This document shows, in pieces, positions 42,901 to 51,490 of a DNA stretch of 64,000 nucleotides; position 1 is the first letter of the stretch; each line of letters begins with the position of its first letter. Position numbers and translations under genes: made by a program. The notes under the pieces are model-generated. The model was not told the origin of the DNA and did no database searches. It saw nothing but the letters and a program-made list of their open reading frames with translations. Source of the stretch: Pseudomonadota bacterium (GTDB lineage: Bacteria > Pseudomonadota > Alphaproteobacteria > Micavibrionales > Micavibrionaceae); contig JAKQEE010000070.1 in NCBI GenBank assembly GCA_029558635.1, positions 62,001 to 126,000 on the forward strand, given 5' to 3'.

Positions 42901-42947
42901 CACCATTATCTTGTGTAGCTTTGCATTTATAGGCACAAGATATAGTG
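42901..42947. promoter_or_regulatory. Candidate tandem NrdR boxes upstream of nrdD
   Basis: CACCATTATCTTGTG (42901-42915) and CACAAGATATAGTG (42934-42947) share an inverted TATCTTGTG core. Their centres are about 32 bp apart, or three helical turns. NrdR, the ATP/dATP-sensing repressor of ribonucleotide reductase genes, binds paired boxes with this spacing. Confidence 0.6.
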
Positions 42948-42948
42948 T

Positions 42949-42969
42949 TTATCCACATAGTTTTCCACA
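42949..42969. promoter_or_regulatory. DnaA-box pair in the nrdD promoter
   Basis: TTATCCACA at 42949-42957 is a perfect DnaA box, and TTTTCCACA at 42961-42969 is a one-mismatch copy 12 bp later in the same direction. DnaA boxes are known to regulate nrdAB in Escherichia coli; here they sit before the anaerobic enzyme. Confidence 0.5.
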
Positions 42970-43043
42970 GGCTCCAGCCTCCCAGAAAATCTACAACTGA
43001 ATAATATTTGTCCACTCTTGAGTCTCAAAAAAGGAGAAACTTC

Positions 43044-45056
43044 ATGTCGCAGAACCTAGCCGAAAAAATTGCAATATTCCCCACACAATCACCATCAGAG
43101 TCCAAAGTTGACCAGATCGTGACTTTGTTTGGCGGAACAAACGTGGATTGCTCTGAGGCTGTTAGCGAATATGTTTCAGGATCTGACTGGAGAATTAGAG
43201 CCAACGCCAATACCGGATACTCTAACGCAGGTCTCATTAATAACGTGGCCGGAAAAGTAATTGCCAATTTCTGGCTGGACGAAATTTACAGCCCCGAAGA
43301 AGGAAATTCACACCGTCAAGGCGACGTTCATATTCATGATCTTGATTGTTTGACTGGGTATTGCGCCGGATGGTCACTGCGCGCTCTTTTGAATGAAGGC
43401 TTTAATGGAGTCGGGGGACGCGTATCCTCTCGCCCTCCCCGCCATTTCCGTGAAGCGCTAGGTCAAATGTCAAACTTCCTTGGTATTTTACAATCCGAGT
43501 GGGCTGGAGCGCAGGCCTTCTCAAGTTTTGATACATATCTGGCTCCATATGTTTTCTACGATAATCTGGATTTCCGCGAGGTCAAAAAAGCAATACGGCA
43601 GTTTGTATATAATTTGAACGTCCCTGCACGATGGGGTCAATCTCCTTTTACAAATATCACACTTGATATTGTGGCTCCGGAAGATTTGAAAAACCAGTTT
43701 CCAACCGCAAACGACATCCATTTATTCAAAAACATTGATAACCCAAAGCTGCTTTTCAAAGCACAGCAACGTGACATGGGAATTATCCGCCTAGAAGATA
43801 TGACTTTTGGTCATTTTGAACCTGAAATGGAAATGATCAATATTGCCTATTATGAAGTTATGACCGAAGGAGATTCAAAGGGACAGCCATTTACATTCCC
43901 GATTCCAACTGTCAACATCACAGAAGATTTTAACTGGGATAGTAAAGTAGCCCAAGCTATATTTGAAAATACCGCAAAAGTTGGAAGTTCTTACTTCCAG
44001 AACTTTGTTGGCAGCCAGTATATGATCGATGAAAAAACAGGTGAACGTAAACCAAATCCAGAAGCCTATTCTCCAGGTGCCGTACGATCCATGTGTTGTC
44101 GCCTGCAACTGGATTTGCGAGAACTTCTCAAACGTGGAAACGGCCTGTTCGGATCTGCTGAAATGACAGGTTCCCTCGGGGTCGTCACTTTGAATATGGC
44201 TCGCCTTGGTTATCGTTTTAAGGGTGATATGAAAGGCCTGATGAACGAAATTGATCGACTCATGGATATTTCAAGATCAACACTTGAAAAGAAACGCATC
44301 TTTGTCAAACAAATGTATGATCGAGGTTTGTACCCATATACAGCACGCTATTTACCTTTTCTACGCAACCATTTCTCAACCATAGGCGTTAATGGAATGA
44401 ATGAGATGGTCCGAAACTTTACTGATGACGCATATGACATTTCAGATGATCGTGGAATTAATATGTCCCTTGAAATTCTAGAACATATGCGTACCAAGCT
44501 CCTCGGGTATCAGGAAGAAACAGGAAACCTGTATAATCTGGAGGCCACTCCTGCTGAAGGTACGACTTATCGCTTCGCGAAAGAAGACAAAAAACGTTAT
44601 AACGATATTATTCAGGCTGGGTTCGGCGAAAATATCTACTATACAAACTCCTCACAAATTCCTGCAGACCATACTGATGATCCATTTGAAGCTCTGGACT
44701 TGCAAAACAAGTTACAGTGCAAATATACAGGGGGAACTGTTCTTCACCTCTATATGAATGAAAAACTCAGCAGTGCAGAAGCTTGCAAAGGGTTTGTTAA
44801 AAAAGTTATCAGCAATTATCAACTACCTTATATCACGGTTACACCTGTCTTTTCTGTTTGCGATACACACGGATACTTGAATGGGGAACAACCGGAATGT
44901 CCACATTGTCAAGAAAAGACAAAAGTCTGGACTCGCGTCATGGGATACTTCCGCCCGGTTGACAGTTTTAATAAAGGCAAACAGGGCGAGCATCGTGAAC
45001 GCAAGCATTTCAAAGAAGACTGGGTTGATACAGGAAACTTGTTCACAGGTGTGTGA
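43044..45056 (+). CDS. nrdD: Anaerobic (class III) ribonucleoside-triphosphate reductase
   Basis: Makes deoxynucleotides without oxygen through a glycyl radical. The 670-residue product has the NrdD core motifs DVHIHDLDCLTGYCAGWSL and NVPARWGQSPFTNITLD. It also has FRMCCRL-like cysteines (RSMCCRLQLD), the C-terminal zinc site CDTHGYLNGEQPECPHCQ, and the glycyl-radical loop RVMGYFRPVDSFNKGK with G634. The ATP-cone usually present at the N terminus is short or missing. ATG 43044 has AAGGAGA before it. TGA overlaps the nrdG ATG. Confidence 0.96.
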   Translation: MSQNLAEKIAIFPTQSPSESKVDQIVTLFGGTNVDCSEAVSEYVSGSDWRIRANANTGYSNAGLINNVAGKVIANFWLDEIYSPEEGNSHRQGDVHIHDLDCLTGYCAGWSLRALLNEGFNGVGGRVSSRPPRHFREALGQMSNFLGILQSEWAGAQAFSSFDTYLAPYVFYDNLDFREVKKAIRQFVYNLNVPARWGQSPFTNITLDIVAPEDLKNQFPTANDIHLFKNIDNPKLLFKAQQRDMGIIRLEDMTFGHFEPEMEMINIAYYEVMTEGDSKGQPFTFPIPTVNITEDFNWDSKVAQAIFENTAKVGSSYFQNFVGSQYMIDEKTGERKPNPEAYSPGAVRSMCCRLQLDLRELLKRGNGLFGSAEMTGSLGVVTLNMARLGYRFKGDMKGLMNEIDRLMDISRSTLEKKRIFVKQMYDRGLYPYTARYLPFLRNHFSTIGVNGMNEMVRNFTDDAYDISDDRGINMSLEILEHMRTKLLGYQEETGNLYNLEATPAEGTTYRFAKEDKKRYNDIIQAGFGENIYYTNSSQIPADHTDDPFEALDLQNKLQCKYTGGTVLHLYMNEKLSSAEACKGFVKKVISNYQLPYITVTPVFSVCDTHGYLNGEQPECPHCQEKTKVWTRVMGYFRPVDSFNKGKQGEHRERKHFKEDWVDTGNLFTGV

Positions 45057-45802
45057 TGCCGTCATATCTTACAACAAATAAAATAACAGAGCCCTCGTGC
45101 AGCCAAGCGGGGACTCTGCCTATTTATTCCGTTACCCCATTTACCATGCTGGATTTTCCTGACCAGACAGCTTGTGTTATCTGGTTCACCGGATGTAACA
45201 TGCGCTGCGGTTACTGCCACAATCCGCAAATTGTTAAAGGCAAAGGACGTGGCACTGTCGAAGACGTCATGAAATTTTTGCACAAGCGTCTCGGGCTTTT
45301 GGATGGGGTTGTTCTCTCTGGTGGAGAAGCCTCCTCCTACCCCGCATTAGGAGAGTTTATTCAGACAATAAAAGCTCTTGGCTATGCCATCAAGCTGGAT
45401 ACAAATGGTCTTCGACCAGATATGATCCGCGAGTTTCTGGAGAAAGGATTTCTGGATTATATTGCGCTGGATTATAAAGCGCCTTCTCACAAATTCAAAA
45501 AAATTACCGGTGTTGAAAAATTTGAAAAATTTTCCGAGACCCTTGATTTGTTATGCCATCAGTCTCGCATTCCTTTTGAAGTTCGGACAACAGTTCATAC
45601 AGGATTGATGAATGTGGGTGATATTGTCGAAATTATAAATGACCTCGAACTCAGAAAATATGAAGGAACTTATTCCATTCAGAATTTCCGTGCGGATAAT
45701 GGCCGCCCAACGCTCGGATTACTGCCTCCCCAAACCCGGACTTTGGATATAAAGGCTATCCCAAAAGCAAGAAATTTTGATATTCAATTCAGAAATTTCT
45801 AG
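45056..45802 (+). CDS. nrdG: Anaerobic ribonucleotide reductase activating protein (radical SAM)
   Basis: Radical-SAM activase that generates the NrdD glycyl radical. The 248-residue product has the cluster motif TGCNMRCGYCHNPQI (CxxxCxxC), GVVLSGGEASSYP for SAM binding, and KLDTNGLRPDM. It is longer than Escherichia coli NrdG (about 154 residues) and belongs to the longer pyruvate-formate-lyase-activase-like group. ATG overlaps the nrdD stop (TGATG). Confidence 0.93.
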   Translation: MPSYLTTNKITEPSCSQAGTLPIYSVTPFTMLDFPDQTACVIWFTGCNMRCGYCHNPQIVKGKGRGTVEDVMKFLHKRLGLLDGVVLSGGEASSYPALGEFIQTIKALGYAIKLDTNGLRPDMIREFLEKGFLDYIALDYKAPSHKFKKITGVEKFEKFSETLDLLCHQSRIPFEVRTTVHTGLMNVGDIVEIINDLELRKYEGTYSIQNFRADNGRPTLGLLPPQTRTLDIKAIPKARNFDIQFRNF

Positions 45803-46060
45803 GCATATCTAAAATCGTTCAAGAGTATCTATGCTTGCTACTTGCGTGGAATAAATTACATCCTGATCTTGCAAATCTCACTTCTTTCCCTGTCTTGTTA
45901 CCGTTATAGACCGCCTTTATGGACAGGTGCGCCGTTTCTACAATGGTGCGGCCCGCGCCACTCAGCCTGAAGGCCTCCCGTGTTGACCATGCATAAGCGG
46001 CTTAATCCCCTGCCTCACCTTTTTCGGCGTTCGATAACAAACCGAGAAAGGAAGAACATC
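45803..46060. other. Intergenic region before ardA
   Basis: About 258 bp without a gene, between nrdG and ardA. Composition changes from AT-rich to GC-rich near 45,910. I see no Fnr box and no tRNA. The GC-rich half probably holds the ardA promoter and leader. Confidence 0.4.
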
Positions 46061-46621
46061 ATGCAAAAAGAAAGCATTTCATCCCAAGAATTCCAGCTTC
46101 AAATCCAAACCCAAGAACCTTTGCTCTACGCTCAGCCCTACGATATTTCAGCCCATGGCTTTTACTTTCGCAGCTTGGAGGAATTTACAGATAAATCATC
46201 CCGCCTTCTCAATCACTATGGCGATTTAGTTGAAGAGTTTGAAATTCAGTTTATCGACGGTGATGATCTAGACTGTGAGTTGTTCAAGGCACTTTCTATT
46301 CACCAAGGTACGATAGGTGATTACTTTAACGCTTGCGAATACTTTTCCGATGACCAGAAAATCAGGGTTATCCTTGCCACGCGTGAATGCGGCTATAATT
46401 TCGACTATAATTCAGATGATCCCGATGGATACGACATCGACATCTACGAGCTGGATAGTCTGCGTGACCTTGCAGAGCAATTCATCGAAGATGGTTTGTT
46501 CGGAGAAATTCCCAAAAACATTCGGTACTACCTCGATCTTGATGCTATCGCCCGCGACCTTGGCATGGATTATTCCGAAACTACCATCGCAGGTAAGAAC
46601 TACATCTTCAGATGCGCGTGA
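46061..46621 (+). CDS. ardA: ArdA-type antirestriction protein
   Basis: DNA-mimic protein that blocks type I restriction-modification enzymes, helping incoming DNA survive. The 186-residue product is strongly acidic (EEFEIQFIDGDDLDCELF; SDDPDGYDIDIYELDSLRDL), with the ArdA family pattern YAQPYDISAHGFYF, YFNACEYFSDDQK and GKNYIFRCA at the end. ATG 46061 has GAAAGGAAG before it, and the open frame upstream is not used. Its place just inside the right end of the island suggests early expression on transfer. Confidence 0.85.
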   Translation: MQKESISSQEFQLQIQTQEPLLYAQPYDISAHGFYFRSLEEFTDKSSRLLNHYGDLVEEFEIQFIDGDDLDCELFKALSIHQGTIGDYFNACEYFSDDQKIRVILATRECGYNFDYNSDDPDGYDIDIYELDSLRDLAEQFIEDGLFGEIPKNIRYYLDLDAIARDLGMDYSETTIAGKNYIFRCA

Positions 46622-46742
46622 AACCGCACATCTTTTTCCTCGTGCAGAAGATCAAGTTTCCTCTTTCAAAATTTTATTTCATCTTTATGTTTGAGGATGT
46701 GAATTTGGACGTGGCCCGTGCTGGTTTTTTCAAAGATGTGAG

Positions 46743-46780
46743 TTACACAGGTCTTACACACTTTCACAAAGCCTTACACA
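46743..46780 (+). repeat. Right arm-type integrase-binding repeats (TTACACA x3)
   Basis: TTACACA at 46743-46749, 46754-46760 and 46774-46780. The first two have 11-bp spacing, the same as the pair at the left end, and the shared stretch GTCTTACACACTTT (46751-46764) also occurs at 13364-13377. Confidence 0.6.
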
Positions 46781-46808
46781 TTTTTAATATGTGAAATAAT
46801 TTATTAAA

Positions 46809-47639
46809 TTAAAACAATAGGATAGCCAGACCATGCCAGTCTTGAAATCCGTCCTTGGTATAGAGCAGATCAATTCCCGCGATTTCAAGGTCGAGGGCTT
46901 CGGAAGTTGAGACCGCGATCTTTTCGATTTCGGGTGTTACGGCCACGGGTGTTCCGACACCGCCGCGTGTGATGTTGGATTTAAAACTGCCGTCGGTTGC
47001 TTTGCGTTCCATGCAGGCCAGAACTTTTTTCCCGACCACAAAGGCGCGGATGTCGCGGCCACGGCTGAATTCGATAAATTCCTGAAACAGCACGGGCGAT
47101 TTATCCATTCCCTGATGCACCAACAAGCCCGTGATATCACGCAAATTATCGGGGTTCTCGCTCAGATACACGCCGCCGCCTTGTGCGCCATTCAAGGTTT
47201 TGACCACGACAGGAAAGCCGATTTGTTCTTTAATCAGATCGGCGTTGACGGGGCATTTCGAAAACATGGTTTTCGGGACCGGCACATTCTTTTCCGACAG
47301 AATTTGCATGCAGCGCAGTTTGTCGAATGACTGGTCGATGGATTTGGCGCGGTTGATCACTGTGACGCCGTTACGCGCCATGTGACGCAGAATGGCCAAG
47401 GACAAATAGGTCTGGGTGGCGATCAGACGGGTCATGATTGCGTCGGGTTTTGCTTCGGGCTTACCGTCAATAAAGATGGTTCCGGCAGCGCCGCCGCCGC
47501 ACATGATTTTGAACTGGACAGGATCGTAAATGCGCACATCATGGCCGCGGGCTCTGCCCACTTCCACAAAACGCTGGCATTCATAGCTTTCAGATTCCGG
47601 TCCGTCGCGCTCGCGGTCCCACAAAAACCATATCTTCAT
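46809..47639 (-). pseudogene. 5' part of RimK-like ATP-grasp ligase, interrupted by the island
   Basis: Encodes an ATP-grasp ligase of the RimK/glutathione-synthetase type, from ATG 47639 (ribosome site AAGGA) MKIWFLWDRERDGPESESYE. It has the ATP-binding segments FPVVVKTLNGAQGGGVYLSE and FIEFSRGRDIRAFVVGKKVL, and ends IDLLYTKDGF. The next 11 codons (QDWHGLAILLF) are island sequence, then a stop. The missing C terminus with the metal-binding E-x-N lies at 13,087-13,283. The truncated 276-residue product is probably inactive. The true substrate is unknown; the family adds amino acids to proteins or makes peptide-like ligands. Confidence 0.9.
46837..46852 (+). repeat. Right attachment-site repeat
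   Basis: CAGTCTTGAAATCCGT, 13 of 16 identical to the left copy, lying exactly where the RimK-like frame breaks (K-D-G-F codons on the outer side). Confidence 0.85.
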
Positions 47640-47667
47640 TGGCTCTATCCTTTCGGAGTTCAAAAAT

Positions 47668-47694
47668 ATAAAGCCGCACATTCCTCGGCTTTAT
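47668..47694 (-). terminator. Rho-independent terminator of fadN
   Basis: ATAAAGCCG and CGGCTTTAT form a 9-bp stem with a 9-nt loop; on the minus strand it is followed by ATTTTTG. It lies between fadN and the interrupted RimK-like gene. Confidence 0.7.
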
Positions 47695-47771
47695 TTACAT
47701 AAACCTAAAAAGGTTTCCAGCAGATTGTTTACCTGATTTTCCCCCGAAAGGCAAATCGACACAATAAAATC

Positions 47772-50147
47772 CTAATTTCTCAACGGTTTACCTGTATCGA
47801 GCATATGCTCGATACGGGCCAGCGTTTCGGGATTTTTGGCGAGCTTCATAAACTCTTCGCGTTCCAGTTTCAAAAGATCATCTTCCTTGAGCGGGACGGT
47901 CCAGTCGGCTTTGTCGCCACCGGAGAGGACTTTGGCGAGTGAGTCGCACACCACAACGTCATAGGGTGTAGCTTTGCCGGATTTGCGGAGGTCGGCCACC
48001 GCCATATCAAGCGCCATCTTGCCCGTGGGTCCGGCCAGACGAATGTCTTCAATCGGCTTCGGTGCTTCGTATCCTTTGGCCAGTTCCAGTGCTTTTTGTT
48101 TCGCATCGAACAAGAGACGATCACGGTTCATCGTAATGCCGTCCGTATCACGGAAATAGCCGATGGATTTCGCATCGGCGGCCGATTTTGCAACTTGTGC
48201 CGTGCCGATCACTTCAAACGCTTTTCGGGTTGCGCCCATCGGTGTGGTTTTGGGGGCAAACCACATTTGTTTGCCGCCCGTGGCTTTATCATAGGAAGCG
48301 CGTTCTGCCGCCTGTGCGCGGAGGATCATTTCCTTGCACCCGCCCCAGCCGGGGATAAACCCGACGCCGACTTCAACCAATCCGCAATAGGTTTCCGCAT
48401 GGGCCTGCACATGGTCGGAGTGAAGCAAAATTTCCATCCCGCCGCCGAGGGCCAAACCGCTTGGCGCAGCCACCACAGGGAACGGTGCGAATTTCAAGGA
48501 TTTATAAGCGCGTTGACCGCCCGCAACCAGTTCCTCAATCTGCGGCCACAAAGCAATATTGGCCGCAAACAATGCGAGGCCCAGATTGGCACCCGCCGAG
48601 AAGACGGAGCCTTCGTTATAGACCACCAGCGCTTTATAAGTTTTACCTTCGCCAGTATTTTTCACGGCCCAGTCAATCGCGGCAAAGACCTGATCGTCGA
48701 GCGCATTCATTTTGGCAGTGAATTCGAGACACAACACGCCGTCACCGATGTCCCACAGGGCAGCACTCGTGGTTTTGTGGACGGGTTTGGATTTGAGTTT
48801 GATGTCCTTAAGGGGGAGTACGCCTTCCGCGCGGGTGATGGCGTGATATTTGCCGTCGGTGCCGAAATAGAAAGCTTGACCGTTTTCAACTTTATAGAAT
48901 GTCCCCTCGCCCACTTGGGTGACGAGTTTCGGAACGGCGATGTTTATTTTTCCCAGTTCTGCAGCAAACCAAGCGGGGCCCAGATCGTCGATCATTTCGA
49001 ACGGGCCTTTTTTCCAATTATAGCCCAAGCGCATCGCTTCATCGACATCGGCAATCGTACCTGCAATTTCAGGGACGAGCGACGCGGCATAAGCGAGCGT
49101 GGGGAGTAAAACTTCGTAAGCATATTTCCCGCCCAGATCATCCGCAGTGACAACCGCGCGTAGCCCTTGTTTTCCGGCATCGACCGAAGCGAGACCGGAC
49201 ACTTTATCTACGGGTTTATATTGGGACTCGTCGAACGAATTCGCATCGAGTTTCAGCGCTTGTTTTTTGCGTTTGTCATCCAGACGATAAAACCCGCCTT
49301 TCCCTTTGCGGCCTGTGTATCCGGCCTTAATCATACCGTCGATAAAGGGGAAATCTTTATAGATATCACGGTAAGCATCTTTTTCGGGGAGGGTGGCCAG
49401 CATCGACGCTGCGAGTTTCGGCATCAAATCAACGCCCACCAGATCAATCAAACCAAAAATTCCCGTTTTGGGAATACCCACAGGTTTTGACATGACCGCA
49501 TCGGCGATTTCAATCGGCACGAATTTTTCCACGGCAACATTCACGCCCATCTGCATCCAGAAGACGCCCAAACGGTTGGCGATAAAACCGGGGGTATCGT
49601 GGCACGTCACCACGCCCTTACCCAAGTTCACATCACAGAAATTTTTAACCTCTTCGATGATCGCGGGCCGCGTTGCGGGGCCGGTCACAAGTTCGAGGAG
49701 CCGCATATAACGCGGCGGGTTAAAGAAGTGGGTAATCAAAAAATCGCCCGCGAACTCTTTCCCGAACGGTTCGCACAAATTATGCAGCGGAATGGTCGAA
49801 GTGTTCGAGGAAATGATCGACCCCTTTTTACGCACCGCGTTGAGTTTCTCATACGTTGCGTGTTTGACCTTCAAATCCTCGAGAACAACTTCAATAATCC
49901 AGTCGACGTCTTTTAGCAAATCCAGATCATCATCAAGATTGCCGGTGGTGATGAGTTTGGCATTCGAGGGGTGCATAAAGGGCGCGGGGTCGGTCTTTAG
50001 CATTTTCTCGACCGCGGATTTGGCGAGGTCTTTGTCCGGCAATTTGATATCGAGCAATACCACAGGGAAACCGGCATTGGCGACTTGCGCGGCAATCCCC
50101 GACCCCATAACCCCAGATCCGATCACGGCAATTTTTTTGATGGTCAT
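47772..50147 (-). CDS. fadN: 3-hydroxyacyl-CoA dehydrogenase/enoyl-CoA hydratase, FadN type
   Basis: Bifunctional beta-oxidation enzyme of 791 residues, with the dehydrogenase first and the hydratase last, as in Bacillus subtilis FadN and opposite to Escherichia coli FadB. The NAD loop is IGSGVMGSGIAAQVANAGF (residues 8-26). VLEDLKVKHATYEKL, THFFNPPRYMRLLELV and DTPGFIANRL follow with the catalytic His and Glu region. Near residue 500-640 is the crotonase fold with LALGGGMEILLHSDHV and GLVEVGVGFIPGWGGCKEM. ATG 50147 lies 3 bp after the thiolase stop: a two-gene operon. Confidence 0.95.
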   Translation of the reverse strand: MTIKKIAVIGSGVMGSGIAAQVANAGFPVVLLDIKLPDKDLAKSAVEKMLKTDPAPFMHPSNAKLITTGNLDDDLDLLKDVDWIIEVVLEDLKVKHATYEKLNAVRKKGSIISSNTSTIPLHNLCEPFGKEFAGDFLITHFFNPPRYMRLLELVTGPATRPAIIEEVKNFCDVNLGKGVVTCHDTPGFIANRLGVFWMQMGVNVAVEKFVPIEIADAVMSKPVGIPKTGIFGLIDLVGVDLMPKLAASMLATLPEKDAYRDIYKDFPFIDGMIKAGYTGRKGKGGFYRLDDKRKKQALKLDANSFDESQYKPVDKVSGLASVDAGKQGLRAVVTADDLGGKYAYEVLLPTLAYAASLVPEIAGTIADVDEAMRLGYNWKKGPFEMIDDLGPAWFAAELGKINIAVPKLVTQVGEGTFYKVENGQAFYFGTDGKYHAITRAEGVLPLKDIKLKSKPVHKTTSAALWDIGDGVLCLEFTAKMNALDDQVFAAIDWAVKNTGEGKTYKALVVYNEGSVFSAGANLGLALFAANIALWPQIEELVAGGQRAYKSLKFAPFPVVAAPSGLALGGGMEILLHSDHVQAHAETYCGLVEVGVGFIPGWGGCKEMILRAQAAERASYDKATGGKQMWFAPKTTPMGATRKAFEVIGTAQVAKSAADAKSIGYFRDTDGITMNRDRLLFDAKQKALELAKGYEAPKPIEDIRLAGPTGKMALDMAVADLRKSGKATPYDVVVCDSLAKVLSGGDKADWTVPLKEDDLLKLEREEFMKLAKNPETLARIEHMLDTGKPLRN

Positions 50148-50150
50148 GAC

Positions 50151-51278
50151 CTAGACTTTCTCCAGAATGATGGCCGTGCCTTGGCCGCCGCCGATACACA
50201 TGGTGGCGAGACCCAGTTTTTTGTTTTCGCGTTGCATAAGGGAGGCGAGTTTTCCGGTAATGCGTGCGCCAGATGCGCCGAGCGGGTGGCCCAGTGCAAT
50301 GGCCCCGCCATCGAGGTTGACCTTGGCCATGTCCGCACCGAGTTCTTTCAGAACCGCCAGAGACTGCGCGGCGAAGGCTTCATTGAGTTCGATCAGGTCG
50401 ATGTCTTTTAAAGAGAGGCCTGCGCGTTCCAGTGCCTTCTGCGTCGCAGGTACGGGGCCGATCCCCATGATTTCTGCGGCACAGCCGGAAACGGAAACGG
50501 ACCTGATCCGCGCCAGAATGGGAAGTTTGTGTTTTTTGGCGTAGGCTTCGCTTGCTACCAGCACGGCCGCTGCGCCGTCGGTCAGTGGTGAGGCCGTTCC
50601 CGCCGTCACGGTTCCGTTTTCATCAAAGGCCAGTTTCAATCCGGCCAATGTTTCCAGTGTGGTATCGGGGCGGATACATCCGTCTTCACTCACGCCACTG
50701 ACGGGGACAATTTCATCCTTGAATTTGCCACCGGCTGCGGCTGCGGCTGCCTTTTGTTGGGAGAGGAGCGCAAATTCTTCCTGTTCCTTACGCGGAATCG
50801 CATATTTCTTTGCAAGGTTTTCCGCCGTTTCACCCATGCCCATATAGGCTTGCGGGTAAATGGATGCCATTGCGGGGTTGGGCATCGGGTTAAAGCCGCC
50901 CATCGGAATTCGCGACATGGATTCAATTCCCGCACAGAGGAAGACTTCGCCCGCGCCCATTTGAATATAGCCTGCGGCCATTTGAATCGTCGTCATCGAC
51001 GATCCGCAAAAGCGGTTGACCGTTGCTCCACCGATACGGATCGGCAAGCCTGCCAAATTCACCACGATGCGGGCAATGTTGAATCCCTGTTCGGCTTCGG
51101 GGAAGGCACAGCCCATCAACATATCTTCGATATGGTCGGGATTGACGCCCGTTTCAGCGACCAGAGCCTTAATCACCTCGGCGGCCATATCGTCGGGGCG
51201 GGTCTTGGCCAGAGCGCCTTTGCCAGCAAAAGTAAAGGGGGAGCGTTTGTATCCGCAGATAACAACGGGGGTTTGCAT
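50151..51278 (-). CDS. fadA: Acetyl-CoA C-acyltransferase (thiolase)
   Basis: Last step of beta-oxidation, cleaving 3-ketoacyl-CoA with CoA. The 375-residue product has the active-site nucleophile Cys in NRFCGSSMTTIQMA, LNEAFAAQSLAVLKELG, GGAIALGHPLGASGAR with the catalytic His, and the second Cys in ATMCIGGGQGTAI. CAGGAGAA precedes ATG 51278. It is the first gene of the fadA-fadN pair and is divergent from the FYDLN-domain gene. Confidence 0.94.
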   Translation of the reverse strand: MQTPVVICGYKRSPFTFAGKGALAKTRPDDMAAEVIKALVAETGVNPDHIEDMLMGCAFPEAEQGFNIARIVVNLAGLPIRIGGATVNRFCGSSMTTIQMAAGYIQMGAGEVFLCAGIESMSRIPMGGFNPMPNPAMASIYPQAYMGMGETAENLAKKYAIPRKEQEEFALLSQQKAAAAAAGGKFKDEIVPVSGVSEDGCIRPDTTLETLAGLKLAFDENGTVTAGTASPLTDGAAAVLVASEAYAKKHKLPILARIRSVSVSGCAAEIMGIGPVPATQKALERAGLSLKDIDLIELNEAFAAQSLAVLKELGADMAKVNLDGGAIALGHPLGASGARITGKLASLMQRENKKLGLATMCIGGGQGTAIILEKV

Positions 51279-51490
51279 AAGAAATTTTCTCCTGAATCAG
51301 GACGGTGGAAAAAGACCAGTTTACCATACAGAAAGTTAAGATCTTTTCCTAGCCCCAACAGCCCTGCCCTCGTCACGTTGCGGTGCAATATAATTGTAAA
51401 AACCTTTGACAGGAGGGGTAAAATCAGGCAATCAGGCCAGAAATACAATATTTTAACTCTATTCATCATTCTTCTAGGGAGTTTACTGGC

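Larger units (their letters stand above)
13268..46852. mobile_element. Integrated genomic island carrying anaerobic nitrate respiration
   Basis: A roughly 33.6-kb element bounded by a 16-bp imperfect direct repeat. It has a tyrosine recombinase just inside the left end and ardA inside the right end, and it splits a RimK-like gene between K-D-G-F and K-V-C-E-A. The interior is visibly more AT-rich than both flanks. Cargo in order: integrase, tRNA-Ser, Pycsar-type pair, broken AbiE module, truncated mobilisation-like gene, Moco synthesis, nar genes, Fnr/Dnr regulators, ubiTUV, nrdDG, ardA. No conjugation machinery is visible, so transfer would need a helper or the element may be immobile now. 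Confidence 0.9.

Noticed and set aside
42949-42969. DnaA boxes as a replication origin
   Set aside because: Only two boxes, no AT-rich unwinding element or origin genes nearby; a promoter role for nrdD fits better.
13303-46821. AT-rich TTTATT...CAATAG similarity near both island ends
   Set aside because: 18 of 21 bases match, but it is low-complexity sequence inside the element; the 16-bp repeat at the reading-frame break is the better core.
48096-49109. 337-codon plus-strand frame
   Set aside because: Antisense to fadN, no family features.
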